Notes: generated from the letters alone by a model not told the origin. A stretch of 27,209 bases of DNA from an uncultured Bacteroides sp. (GCA_905197435.1 CAJJYX010000021.1:1-27209), one strand, 5' to 3'; counted from the first letter of the stretch, positions 16,501-25,074 are shown. A program made the numbers and translations.

Positions 16501-17757
16501 TTATTCGATGACTTTCAGTCTCACCAACTCTATTTTAGTGGCTGTTACCTTGATTATTTTGAATTGATACTTATCCACTTCAATCACTTCATGCAGTTTC
16601 GGAAAACTTTGATAGCGGTTCAGAATCAGACCGCCCACAGTCAGATAGTCATCAGATTCCGGCAAGTCGAGTCCGAAAGTTTCGTTTACTTTTTCTATTT
16701 CCAAGCGTGCCGAAAGTACATATTCGTGCTCACCTATCTGCTTGCATACATAGGATGTATTATCATGCTCATCCTCAATATCACCAAAAATCTCTTCCAC
16801 CAAGTCTTCCAAAGAGACAATGCCTGCCGTACCGCCGAATTCATCCACCACTACGGCAATAGTCTTTTTCTGTTGCATGAAGAGTTTCATCAGCTTATGG
16901 GCTGCCATTGTTTCGGGAACAATGGGAACATCTTTCACGTTATTCCTCCAGTCTACCGGATTTCTGAACATCTCTGACGAGTGGATATATCCCACCACAT
17001 TGTCTATATTTCCGTCGTATACTATAATTTTAGAAATGCCCGACTCCACAAAAAGGTTCTTCAGGTCTTCCAACGTAGTTGTCAGGTCTACGGCCACCAC
17101 CTCTGTACGCGGTACAATGCAATCGCGTATCTTTATATTCGAGAAGTCAAGCGCGTTTTGGAATATCTTTACTTCCGCATCCAATTCTTCTTCACTGTCC
17201 GCATTCTCTATGCTTGTCTGGATAAAGTAATCCAAATCCACCTTACCAAAAGCCTTGGCCGACGCTTCCTTGTTCACCTTCATCCCCAATAACCGCAGGA
17301 ACAGATACGACAGCCCCGATGCAAGTTTCGAAATGGGGAACAAAATAACATAACAGATGAATAAAGGGACGGCAAATACCTTCAGCATCAGATTGGGATT
17401 GATTTTAAACAGGGTCTTCGGCAAGAACTCACCGGTCACCAAAATAATGAGAGTAGAAATCACAGTTTGCACCAGCACCATTACAAAATGGTTGGAAATA
17501 ATTCCGGCGAGGAGATTCACCTCTATTATTTGTGCCATCAAGATACCGTAAATGACAAGCGCAATATTGTTGCCCACCAGCATGGTCGAGATGAAATTGT
17601 TCGGGTTGCGAAGGAAATAAGAAATGATACTGGAAGTGACGCCCGCTTTCCTATCCATCTCAAAGCGCAATTTGTCTACGGAAACAAAGGCAATCTCCAT
17701 CCCTGAAAAGAAAGCGGAGAAAGCCATGGTTATCAATAAAAAAATAACGGTATCCAT
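16501..17757 (-). CDS. CNNM/CorC-HlyC family membrane protein with CBS pair (hemolysin-related, GldE-like)
   Basis: 418 aa. N-terminal DUF21/CNNM domain with about four membrane segments (1-145): MDTVIFLLITMAFSAFFSGMEIAFVSV and NFISTMLVGNNIALVIYGILM are typical. Two CBS domains follow at about 195-330 (RDCIVPRTEVVAVDLTTTLEDL; VVVDEFGGTAGIVSLEDLVEEIFGDI). The C-terminal CorC_HlyC domain is at about 340-418 (EYVLSARLEIEKVNETFGLDLPE). Family members are linked to Mg2+/Co2+ transport; in Bacteroidota a paralogue is called GldE, but gliding is not implied here. Four nt after lptC. Confidence 0.9.
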   Translation of the reverse strand: MDTVIFLLITMAFSAFFSGMEIAFVSVDKLRFEMDRKAGVTSSIISYFLRNPNNFISTMLVGNNIALVIYGILMAQIIEVNLLAGIISNHFVMVLVQTVISTLIILVTGEFLPKTLFKINPNLMLKVFAVPLFICYVILFPISKLASGLSYLFLRLLGMKVNKEASAKAFGKVDLDYFIQTSIENADSEEELDAEVKIFQNALDFSNIKIRDCIVPRTEVVAVDLTTTLEDLKNLFVESGISKIIVYDGNIDNVVGYIHSSEMFRNPVDWRNNVKDVPIVPETMAAHKLMKLFMQQKKTIAVVVDEFGGTAGIVSLEDLVEEIFGDIEDEHDNTSYVCKQIGEHEYVLSARLEIEKVNETFGLDLPESDDYLTVGGLILNRYQSFPKLHEVIEVDKYQFKIIKVTATKIELVRLKVIE

Positions 17758-17761
17758 TTTA

Positions 17762-18388
17762 TCAATTTATGCTATCAGTCTGCAAGCTGTCTGCTATGGC
17801 TGTCTCCTCATCAACATAGAAGATGCCCTCCGGCTTGCGAATTGTATAAACAGTCATTTGCTGGTTGGATTCAAAGCCATGCCCCGTGATGATGCGGTCC
17901 GGCTGTTCGATACGGATAAACTCATCCGAATAAATTCTCTGTGCCCGTTGGTCCCAATACAGCAGTTCTGTATCAAACTGCTCGCCTTTCAAATTCTGTA
18001 TATGGACATTTCCCATCAGTTTCCATAATTCCTCCTTATTGAAGAAGTAGGCAGTGTCGGCCTTGATACTTGCCTCCACCTGGAAGATGGAATCGAATTT
18101 CTCCAAATAGACCCCTTTTTCAAAAGCCCAGTAAGGAGGGTTCTTCCGATAAAAGCCCAGCCATTCTTCCGTATTGATACGATAACGCGTTACACCGGAA
18201 TCAGATACCAACGTAGTTACCCCACGGGTGTCCATCACTGCCATAGAATCGCGTTCGGTAATGGCCTCACCCAGTTCTTTCTTCTTTCCGGAACATGAAG
18301 AAAATAAAAGAAGCATAACCATTGCCCCAAGGACAATGGTTATGCTCGCATTTTTATGATAGACAACGTTGATGGGTTGTAGCAACAT
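17762..18388 (-). CDS. lptC: LPS export protein LptC
   Basis: 208 aa. N-terminal hydrophobic segment with a lipobox-like FSSC (Cys33) in LGAMVMLLLFSSCSGKKKE; the ATG at 18388 leaves a short basic N-terminus, and an internal Met at about 23 is a less likely start. The LptC beta-jellyroll pattern is recognisable: ISTEEWLGF-like strand (YRINTEEWLGFYRKNPPYWAF), FEKGVYLEKFD, ADTAYFFNKEELWKLMGNVHI and GHGFESNQQMTVYTI. LptC links the LptBFG extractor to LptA in the periplasmic LPS bridge. Three nt after the TPR gene, four nt before the CBS-protein gene. Confidence 0.88.
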   Translation of the reverse strand: MLLQPINVVYHKNASITIVLGAMVMLLLFSSCSGKKKELGEAITERDSMAVMDTRGVTTLVSDSGVTRYRINTEEWLGFYRKNPPYWAFEKGVYLEKFDSIFQVEASIKADTAYFFNKEELWKLMGNVHIQNLKGEQFDTELLYWDQRAQRIYSDEFIRIEQPDRIITGHGFESNQQMTVYTIRKPEGIFYVDEETAIADSLQTDSIN

Positions 18389-18391
18389 GAT

Positions 18392-19717
18392 TTATCTGAT
18401 AGTTGTAGATTCACCTATCCAGCCGCCGATAGTAATGCGGTCACCGGCTTTGTAACCCAACATAAACAGGTCTTTAGCCTGGGGAGTGTGGCGGGAATAA
18501 GTACTGATCAATTCGTTGGCACGTTCCGTAACTGAAGAATCCACGGCTTTGGCTTTCTGCAACTTATCTATTACCACAAAGTAAGTACACTTATTCAGAG
18601 CAGGTTCATCAGTCCAGTTAGGATTGGAGCCGTAAAGCTGTGCCAACAAGATGTAAGGGTCACCGTAGTTTTCCTTAAAGCTGATGGCCTTCTGGCAGTA
18701 TGCTCTCGCCTGTGACAGTTTCTTGGCCTGCATCAAGGCAGCAGCAGTGACATACGCCATTTCAGCTTTCTTGTCATTATTGGTTTCCTTAGCCAATGCT
18801 TCGTCAAAGTACTTCACAGCATTGTCAAAATCACCTTTCTTATAGTACATATATGCCACACCTACAGCAGCATCGGCAGTCGGATCAATCCGATACATGT
18901 ATTCGGACGCTTTGAAGTAGACTTCGCTTTCGTTGCACTTCATCAATTTCAAGATGTTCAATGCTTTCTTCAAGAAAGTAGAATCAGTCTTGTTTTCCTC
19001 TACCTTAGGACCATAGATGTTTTGCAAAGACTCACAATCGGCCACACCACTCTGCACAAACATGGCAACCAAGTTATCTTTGATAGTTTGCAAAGTAGCT
19101 TTCTTTTTTTCATTATTCTCGGCTGCGATGGCATCATCTACATACTTGGAAGCATCAATATAGTCTTGGAAGAACTGGTCCGTATGATTATTATCAGCCT
19201 TTACTTTCTGCATGGAGGCATCCAAGAAATAGTGCAAAACAGCACCTTTGGAACCGCCCTTTTCAGATTGAACCGACTCTTTCAGCCAATTGTAAGCAGT
19301 ATTAAGGTCAGGAGTAGGAGCAAACTGAAGGTAATCCACAGCTTTTGCACCCAAGGCATCAGCCACACTCGGCACTCCTTTCATTCCCTTATTGATGAAT
19401 TCAGGGATATACTTCATTCTTAAATCATATACCTCCATCAATTCATCAAAATATTTTTTGTAGTCAGCAGAATTCTTATCCTTAATCTGACTCAAAAAGC
19501 CCACTAAAATCTTCTGAGCATCCGTAAATGTATAATATCTCAGTGTAGGGCAATCTTTCAATACAGCCATACACGGAGCATATGCATCCTTAAAGTTACC
19601 GGCTCTCACCGCTTCATGAGAGATACTACTGTTCGAATTACAATTTTCAGTCTGCGCGAAAGTGCTGGTCACTCCACCCGAAAGGAGCAAAACAGCCACA
19701 AGCATCTTAATTTTCAT
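18392..19717 (-). CDS. exported tetratricopeptide-repeat protein
   Basis: 441 aa. Signal peptide MKIKMLVAVLLLSGGVTSTFAQ. Helical repeats follow; the clearest TPRs lie at about 275-370: DAAVGVAYMYYKKGDFDNAVKYFDEAL, then KAEMAYVTAAALMQAKKLSQARAYCQKAI. The end contains GDRITIGGWIGESTTIR. Probably periplasmic. It sits between the outer-membrane protein gene and lptC in the coaX operon, so a role in envelope assembly is possible, by context only. I do not recognise a specific name. Confidence 0.82.
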   Translation of the reverse strand: MKIKMLVAVLLLSGGVTSTFAQTENCNSNSSISHEAVRAGNFKDAYAPCMAVLKDCPTLRYYTFTDAQKILVGFLSQIKDKNSADYKKYFDELMEVYDLRMKYIPEFINKGMKGVPSVADALGAKAVDYLQFAPTPDLNTAYNWLKESVQSEKGGSKGAVLHYFLDASMQKVKADNNHTDQFFQDYIDASKYVDDAIAAENNEKKKATLQTIKDNLVAMFVQSGVADCESLQNIYGPKVEENKTDSTFLKKALNILKLMKCNESEVYFKASEYMYRIDPTADAAVGVAYMYYKKGDFDNAVKYFDEALAKETNNDKKAEMAYVTAAALMQAKKLSQARAYCQKAISFKENYGDPYILLAQLYGSNPNWTDEPALNKCTYFVVIDKLQKAKAVDSSVTERANELISTYSRHTPQAKDLFMLGYKAGDRITIGGWIGESTTIR

Positions 19718-19762
19718 TGTATTTAAATTTTAGTTGTTATATTTTTGTCCACTCAATTTTCA

Positions 19763-21025
19763 TTAATCCACTTTACGTTTGAAGAACCAGCGTTCGTTAA
19801 AAGTCACTCCGACACAAACACGCAATGTGTTTTCGTTCAAGAATGCAGCCCGGGTTCCTTTGGTCCGCACATACTGTGCCGAAAGGCTCAATAAGGAACG
19901 GGTTCTCGGTATGGGCAGCCCAAAACCAGCAGTAACACCATATTCATCTGCGGCACGTACACCGTCTATCTTATAATAAGGTCTGGAATAATAAGCTCCC
20001 AAACGATATTTCACATGAGACAGATAACTCCTTCCCATCGGATTCGGCAGGTACTCTGCACCGACGGATATCCTGCCACGGTCGCAAAAAGCCTCATCAT
20101 TGTTCATATAGCTCACTTTACTCCAATTTTGGAACATTACATCCGCGCCTACCGTCAGACGCTCATCATACACATATGTCACACCTGCTCCAAATGTTGC
20201 CGGAATGCCACAAGTGGCAATAGTATCCCTTGTCGACGTGGTGGTTCCCGTCGTGGAGTTACCACTCTGCCTGATTTCATACGCATCGTTGTGCAAGTCA
20301 TGCCCCGGAGAAAAAACGAGTCCCAATGTTGCAACATGCTTCTTCCCGAACTGGTGTGTATACTGTGCTCCAAAATCCAGTTTATAGCTCTTTACAGCCA
20401 CATTGGACTGTATTGTGAGAGGGAATGCACTCGAACTGGACGGGAATGTTTCCGAAGCAGTCCTTGTTATATCTCCCCAAAGATACGAAATATTTGCACC
20501 GACGGAAAGATTTTTAATTATTTTAAAGCCTGCGCCTAAATAAAGTTGATGCAGTCCTCCTTCTCCCGAATAACTTAGCGTGGTAGACTGGTTTGGAAAT
20601 TCCGTATCCTCCCGATACTCTCCCATGCTATATCCCACATTTGAATAGGGCAACAATCCCAAGCTTATGGCAGCCCATTTACTTGCACGAAACTGCATCG
20701 TGATATAGTCAAAACTGGAATTCTTGGCATTCCGTTTCAAAGTACCGTTACTGAGGTTGGTATTCTGCAGGGAGACTCCGCCATCGAAGATAAAGGTCAG
20801 CGAATCTACCGCCGTATAGGATGCCGGATTAGCGAAGTTGGTCTGATACTTGTCTCGCAAACCATAGGCAATACCACCCATCGCTCTGCTGTTGCTCGAG
20901 CCTTGTTCGGATAACTGTCCATATCCATATCGCGTATAGGGAGAATTGGTATTATTTTGAGCGACTGCCGCTCCTGATAATATCGTGAGCAAGAGCACTA
21001 ACAGTGTTTGTCTATAGCCTGTCAT
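19763..21025 (-). CDS. outer-membrane beta-barrel protein (unnamed family)
   Basis: 420 aa. Signal peptide ending at AVAQ ([23 protein letters not shown]). The mature protein has alternating-residue strands and aromatic girdles ([44 protein letters not shown]; final [20 protein letters not shown]), typical of a Bacteroidota OmpP1/FadL- or PorV-like barrel. The first 14 nt overlap the end of coaX. Ligand or partner unknown. The pairing with the TPR gene and lptC is conserved in the Bacteroides genomes I recall. Confidence 0.8.
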   Translation of the reverse strand: MTGYRQTLLVLLLTILSGAAVAQNNTNSPYTRYGYGQLSEQGSSNSRAMGGIAYGLRDKYQTNFANPASYTAVDSLTFIFDGGVSLQNTNLSNGTLKRNAKNSSFDYITMQFRASKWAAISLGLLPYSNVGYSMGEYREDTEFPNQSTTLSYSGEGGLHQLYLGAGFKIIKNLSVGANISYLWGDITRTASETFPSSSSAFPLTIQSNVAVKSYKLDFGAQYTHQFGKKHVATLGLVFSPGHDLHNDAYEIRQSGNSTTGTTTSTRDTIATCGIPATFGAGVTYVYDERLTVGADVMFQNWSKVSYMNNDEAFCDRGRISVGAEYLPNPMGRSYLSHVKYRLGAYYSRPYYKIDGVRAADEYGVTAGFGLPIPRTRSLLSLSAQYVRTKGTRAAFLNENTLRVCVGVTFNERWFFKRKVD

Positions 21026-21743
21026 TATTATAGTTTAAAATTCTATTTAATCCTTTCAACACTAAAAATCTGTCTGCAAAGATGATACTTTTTAAGTTTG
21101 TATCAAAAGAAAAATCATCCCCGCCCGTTAAAAAAACCAAAAGTTCAGGATATTTATGCTTCATAGCTGCAATGTAGCCCGAAATTTCATATTCAACGCC
21201 TTTCAGCACTCCGGCGCGGATAGCCGTATCGGTATCCTTGCCCATGGGCAGTGTCCGCCCTTCGAGAGCCACCATCGGAAGCCGTCCGGTAAACCGATGA
21301 AGTGCCTTGAAACGCATCTGGAGACCGGGAGAGATGTTTCCGCCATGATAACGGGCAGCAGCATCGATGAACTCGTAAGTAATGCAGGTGCCGGCATCAA
21401 TCACCAGTATGTCCCTGCCCGGGTACTGTTCATTAGCCCCCACCACCGCAGCCATACGGTCATATCCCAATGTCTGCGGAGTCTCATAAAGGTTCTCCAC
21501 CGGAAGAGGTGTCCTCTCATCAAGCCACAGGACGGGAGCTGTCAAGCTTTCCAGCCGCGACAGTACTTCTCTGCTCAAATCAATGACAGTAGCCACTATC
21601 GCTTTTTCAATCGTATATGCACGGCACACCTCAGGCAACCGTTCCAACGTCTGATTGGAGTCATACACCACCTCCACGATATTTCCACCATCAAACACCG
21701 CCATCTTGGCAGCCGTATTTCCTATATCAATAATGAGATTCAC
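21012..21743 (-). CDS. coaX: type III pantothenate kinase CoaX
   Basis: 243 aa from a GTG at 21743 ([13 protein letters not shown]). The longest frame begins with a TTG at 21755, but the predicted transcription start is close to 21760, which would leave almost no leader, and family members start at NLLIDIGNT. ASKHA-fold motifs: DIGNT (6-10) for phosphate binding, [11 protein letters not shown], and [10 protein letters not shown], which includes the catalytic Asp. It phosphorylates pantothenate, the first step of CoA synthesis, and type III enzymes need K+ or NH4+. First gene of the operon that runs to the SurA/PpiD-type gene. Confidence 0.92.
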   Translation of the reverse strand: MNLIIDIGNTAAKMAVFDGGNIVEVVYDSNQTLERLPEVCRAYTIEKAIVATVIDLSREVLSRLESLTAPVLWLDERTPLPVENLYETPQTLGYDRMAAVVGANEQYPGRDILVIDAGTCITYEFIDAAARYHGGNISPGLQMRFKALHRFTGRLPMVALEGRTLPMGKDTDTAIRAGVLKGVEYEISGYIAAMKHKYPELLVFLTGGDDFSFDTNLKSIIFADRFLVLKGLNRILNYNNDRL

Positions 21744-21766
21744 CGCATTGCACAATTTTAGCGGTG

Positions 21767-21774
21767 CAAAGATA
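21767..21774 (-). promoter_or_regulatory. candidate promoter -7 box (TATCTTTG) of the coaX operon
   Basis: TATCTTTG (21774-21767, minus) fits the consensus exactly. It predicts transcription from about 21760, 17 nt before the GTG start. Upstream DNA (21775-21947) is AT-rich and shows nothing else clear. Confidence 0.5.
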
Positions 21775-21947
21775 TAACATTAATATTGAAAACCAGCAGA
21801 AACCACTTCTTTATTAGGGCTACTATGCCGGATTTCTTATTCATGTATCCTGCCAAACGGGGGGTAATGACATATTAAAGATTTGTCGCAATTTATTGAG
21901 GCCGCGGCAGCAATACCCTGATTATCAATACCATTCAAGAGTAGTGC

Positions 21948-22038
21948 ATTCAGTATACGACTGAACCCTATTCAGTATACGATTGAATGGCATTCAGTAT
22001 ACGACTGAATCTCATTCAGTATGCCTCTGTTTCTTGAA
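21948..22038. repeat. 22-bp tandem array of palindromic units
   Basis: Three units begin at 21948, 21970 and 21992, exactly 22 bp apart. The core is ATTCAGT-ATACG-ACTGAAT, a perfect 7-bp inverted repeat around a 5-nt centre in the third unit, with single changes in the first (final T to C) and second (ACT to ATT). A fourth unit at 22014 keeps ATTCAGTAT and then decays. Spacers between palindromes are 3 nt. The array lies in the coaX/lnb divergent gap, nearer to neither gene (about 200 and 225 bp). It looks like phased protein-binding sites. Confidence 0.85.
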
Positions 22039-22070
22039 TCCATATTTTTGTAAACAATGCCGATTCTTAT

Positions 22071-22112
22071 CCGGTTCTTGTCGCAGCTTATGAACGTCTT
22101 AGCAAGAACCGG
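22071..22112. repeat. perfect inverted repeat, 10-bp arms, 22-nt loop
   Basis: CCGGTTCTTG (22071-22080) and CAAGAACCGG (22103-22112). No T-tract follows, so not a standard terminator. It is one base away from the next hairpin and could form with it a tandem cruciform or RNA structure. Confidence 0.7.
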
Positions 22113-22113
22113 G

Positions 22114-22156
22114 GCCGGCACACCGGAAGAAAGCTCTTTTCACCCGGTGTGCCGGC
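22114..22156. repeat. perfect inverted repeat, 13-bp GC-rich arms, 17-nt loop
   Basis: GCCGGCACACCGG (22114-22126) and CCGGTGTGCCGGC (22144-22156). The arms are fully complementary and much richer in GC than the surroundings. Neither strand has a T-tract, and both flanking genes start outward, so termination is not expected here. Confidence 0.8.
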
Positions 22157-22228
22157 AGTTGATTCAATACAGCCGATACCGAATACAGCAATTATTAGAG
22201 AGCCATAAAATCAGTTCTTCATTACAAA

Positions 22229-22260
22229 TTGGGATAATATTAGTTTTTTGTGTAAGTTTG
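22229..22260 (+). promoter_or_regulatory. lnb: candidate promoter of lnb, very close to the start codon
   Basis: TAAGTTTG at 22253-22260 fits the -7 consensus and TTG at 22229-22231 lies 21 nt upstream. The expected transcription start (about 5-8 nt after the box) falls on or next to the ATG at 22265, implying a nearly leaderless mRNA. Confidence 0.5.
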
Positions 22261-22264
22261 CGGC

Positions 22265-23485
22265 ATGAAACGAACTCTATTCATATATATATATATCATT
22301 TTCCTATTCTTCTGTGTGCCGGCGACTGTTGCCCAAGTAAAGCCGCATCAAGAGAACGCCACAGCAGATTCCATCCGCATCAGCCTGCTGACGTGTGCCG
22401 CAGGCGGTGAAATATATTCCCTTTTCGGGCATACCGCCATCCGCTATGAGAATCCGGCACAGGGCATCGATGCCGTATTCAATTATGGCATGTTCAACTT
22501 CAATGCCCCCAACTTCATTCTCCGCTTTGCCTTGGGAGAAACGGACTATCAACTTGGGGTGACCGACTACGAGCACTTTGCCGCCGAATACAACTATCTG
22601 GGACGCGACGTCTGGCAACAGACATTGAATCTGACGGAGGAAGAAAAAGAGCGTCTGGTGACGCTGCTGACAGAGAATTACCGGCCCGAGAACCGGGTGT
22701 ACCGCTACAACTTCTTCTACGACAATTGCGCCACCCGCCCGCGCGACCAGATAGAACGTGCCGTCAACGGCACGTTGCAATATGCCGACAACATGAACGA
22801 CTACGGCACGGGCATCTCTTTCAGAGATTTGCTGCACAGATACAGCGAAGGCCACCCGTGGTCACGTTTCGGCATGGACCTATGCATGGGCAGCAAAGCA
22901 GACAAGCCCATCAACCGGCGGTTGGCAATGTTTGTCCCCTTCTACGTGCAGGAGTATTTCAACAAGGCGAAGATTGTAGACAAAGAAGGGCAAGCACGGC
23001 CATTGGTTGCCAAAGAGGAGAAAATCGTGGTGACGGGGCAGACTCCTGCCGACTTCATCACCGGAGGCATCACCCCGATGCAATCAGCCTCGCTACTGCT
23101 TGCGCTTGTGGCAGCCATCAGTCTCTACGGCATACGAAAAGGAAAAACTTTTTGGGGTATGGACCTCATACTTTTCCCGATTGCCGGAATAGCCGGATGC
23201 ATACTGGCGTTTTTGGCACTATTCTCGCAACATCCGGCAGTAAGCCCCAATTATCTGCTGTTCGTATTCCACCCCCTTCACCTTTTCTGCCTTCCATGCA
23301 TGCTATTCAGGGTGCGAAAAAGGAAGATAAGCCGCTATATGCTGGCAAATTTCATTGTTTTAACACTTTTTATAGGGCTTTGGGCAATAATACCGCAGAG
23401 AATTCCGCCAGCAGTATTACCTTTGGCACTGTGTTTGCTGATACGCTCTGCAAGCAACCTCATTTTGGCATACAAACGAAAGTAA
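22265..23485 (+). CDS. lnb: Lnb-type lipoprotein N-acylation protein (former DUF4105)
   Basis: 406 aa. Signal peptide or signal anchor MKRTLFIYIYIIFLFFCVPATVAQ. The periplasmic N-terminal domain (about 35-260) has the DUF4105/Lnb signature: LFGHTAIRYEN with His56, and YNFFYDNCATRPRDQ with Cys155. This His/Cys pair is the presumed papain- or NlpC-like catalytic set. The C-terminus has about five membrane helices (about 273-290, 297-320, 325-345, 357-377, 380-400). From recollection, this domain family was renamed Lnb, the Bacteroidota system that adds the third acyl chain to lipoproteins in place of Lnt. Its stop overlaps the start of the next gene by one base (TAATG). Family call good; function from literature memory. 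Confidence 0.8.
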   Translation: MKRTLFIYIYIIFLFFCVPATVAQVKPHQENATADSIRISLLTCAAGGEIYSLFGHTAIRYENPAQGIDAVFNYGMFNFNAPNFILRFALGETDYQLGVTDYEHFAAEYNYLGRDVWQQTLNLTEEEKERLVTLLTENYRPENRVYRYNFFYDNCATRPRDQIERAVNGTLQYADNMNDYGTGISFRDLLHRYSEGHPWSRFGMDLCMGSKADKPINRRLAMFVPFYVQEYFNKAKIVDKEGQARPLVAKEEKIVVTGQTPADFITGGITPMQSASLLLALVAAISLYGIRKGKTFWGMDLILFPIAGIAGCILAFLALFSQHPAVSPNYLLFVFHPLHLFCLPCMLFRVRKRKISRYMLANFIVLTLFIGLWAIIPQRIPPAVLPLALCLLIRSASNLILAYKRK

Positions 23486-25053
23486 TGAAAAAAGGACTGA
23501 TAACTTCCATACTCGCACTGACATTCAGCAGCCTGCAAGCCCAACCGCTACCCGCTTCCCCAAAGCTGGTGGTGACGCTGACCATCGACCAACTGCGCAC
23601 GGACTATATGGAAGCATTCTCGTCCTTATACGGAGAAAAGGGATTCAAGCGCTTACTACGCGAAGGCAAGGTATTCCGTCAGGCAGAATTTCCCTTTAGC
23701 GGAACCGACCGGGCTTCAGCCATCGCCGCCATCTACACCGGGACGACACCGTCCATGAACGGCATCATTGCAGAGCAGTGGCTGGACGCTGGCACACTGC
23801 GTCCCATAAACTGTGTGGAAGACCCGAACTTCATGGGTAACTATACCGACGAAAGTACGTCCCCCTCCCTGTTGCTGACCTCTACCATTGCCGACGAGTT
23901 GAAAATAGCCACCCGCAACAAAGGGCTGGTCTATGCCATCGCGCCTTTCCGTGATGCTGCCATACTGGGTGCAGGGCACGCCGGAAACGGTGCCTTCTGG
24001 CTTAACAACAATACCGGGAAATGGTGTAGCACAACCTATTATAGTGAATTCCCGTGGTGGCTGAGCCAATACAACGACCAGAAATCCCCCGACTACCGTA
24101 TCAAAGATATGGTATGGACACCTGCGCTCCCTTTTACCAACTATACATTTCTGCCCGAATGGCGCAACGAGCCATTCAGATATAAACTGGACGGTGAACG
24201 AACAAACAAGTTCCGACGCCTGATTACCAGTCCTTTCATCAACGAAGAAGTCAACCTGCTGACCGAAGAGCTGCTGAACAAGAGCACCATAGGACAGGAT
24301 GACGTGCCCGACCTGCTGTCACTGACTTACTACGCAGGAAATTACAACCACCGGAGTACGCAGGAGTGTGCCATGGAAATGCAAGACACCTACGTGCGCC
24401 TGGACCGCAGCATAGCTTCCCTATTAGAGCTTATAGAACGCAAAGTGGGGCTTCACAACGTACTTTTCTGCATCACCTCCACCGGTTACGCCGATCCGGA
24501 GGCTGCCGACCCGGGACTGTACCGTGTGCCGGGCGGAGAATTCTACCTGAACCGCTGTGCTGCTTTGCTCAACATGTATCTCATGGCATCCTATGGCGAG
24601 GGACAGTATGTGGAAGCCTATTATGACCGGCAAATCTATCTCAACCACAAACTCATTGAAAGCAAACAGTTGAGCCTGACTGAAATTCAGGAAAAATCCG
24701 CCGAGTTCCTGGTGCAGTTCAGCGGCGTGAACGAGGTATACTCAGCCCATCGCCTGCTGTTAGGCCCCTGGTCACCACAAATAGAGCGCATCCGCAATGG
24801 TTTTCATCGCAAGCGTTCCGGCGATTTGCTTATTGAGATACTTCCGGGCTGGACTATCATGCAGGAAAACAGTACCGATAACCGTGTAATACGTACAGCC
24901 GATATTCCCGCTCCCCTCATCTTGTGGGGTGGTGGAATGAAAGCCGAGACCATCCGTATCCCCATCAGCATCGATCGCATTGCCCCTACTCTGGCAAGTG
25001 TGATGCGCATCCGCGCCCCTAACGCAAGCACAGCATCTCCTCTTGACTTTTGA
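23485..25053 (+). CDS. alkaline-phosphatase-fold protein, apparently catalytically degenerate
   Basis: 522 aa from the ATG at 23485 (MKKGLITSILALTFSSLQAQ, a clear signal peptide); a longer frame upstream runs through lnb and is not coding. Fold signatures of the PafA-type phosphatase/phosphodiesterase family remain: LTIDQLRTDYM with Asp35, AIYTGTTPSMNGI, DTYVRLDRSIASLL, and the final DRIAPTLASVM. By memory alignment the active site is largely lost: the nucleophile position is Arg76 rather than Thr, the KxR pair is FRD (155-157), the D-x3-H site is G285...H289, TADHG is TSTGY (331-335), and the late His is absent. Periplasmic. Overlaps lnb by one base, so likely translationally coupled; secA follows after 97 bp. 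Confidence 0.82.
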   Translation: MKKGLITSILALTFSSLQAQPLPASPKLVVTLTIDQLRTDYMEAFSSLYGEKGFKRLLREGKVFRQAEFPFSGTDRASAIAAIYTGTTPSMNGIIAEQWLDAGTLRPINCVEDPNFMGNYTDESTSPSLLLTSTIADELKIATRNKGLVYAIAPFRDAAILGAGHAGNGAFWLNNNTGKWCSTTYYSEFPWWLSQYNDQKSPDYRIKDMVWTPALPFTNYTFLPEWRNEPFRYKLDGERTNKFRRLITSPFINEEVNLLTEELLNKSTIGQDDVPDLLSLTYYAGNYNHRSTQECAMEMQDTYVRLDRSIASLLELIERKVGLHNVLFCITSTGYADPEAADPGLYRVPGGEFYLNRCAALLNMYLMASYGEGQYVEAYYDRQIYLNHKLIESKQLSLTEIQEKSAEFLVQFSGVNEVYSAHRLLLGPWSPQIERIRNGFHRKRSGDLLIEILPGWTIMQENSTDNRVIRTADIPAPLILWGGGMKAETIRIPISIDRIAPTLASVMRIRAPNASTASPLDF

Positions 25054-25074
25054 TATTAAAATAATCTGTGCAAG

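Noticed and set aside
21948..22038. CRISPR array
   Set aside because: Spacers are only 3 bp, the units are palindromic and degenerate, and there are no cas genes.
22071..22156. intrinsic terminators or an integron attC site
   Set aside because: No T-tracts, both neighbours are transcribed outward, and the attC core sequences (RYYYAAC/GTTRRRY) are not present.
22726..23484. N-terminal extension of the phosphatase-fold frame
   Set aside because: The extension is the shifted reading of lnb; the ATG at 23485 begins a perfect signal peptide.
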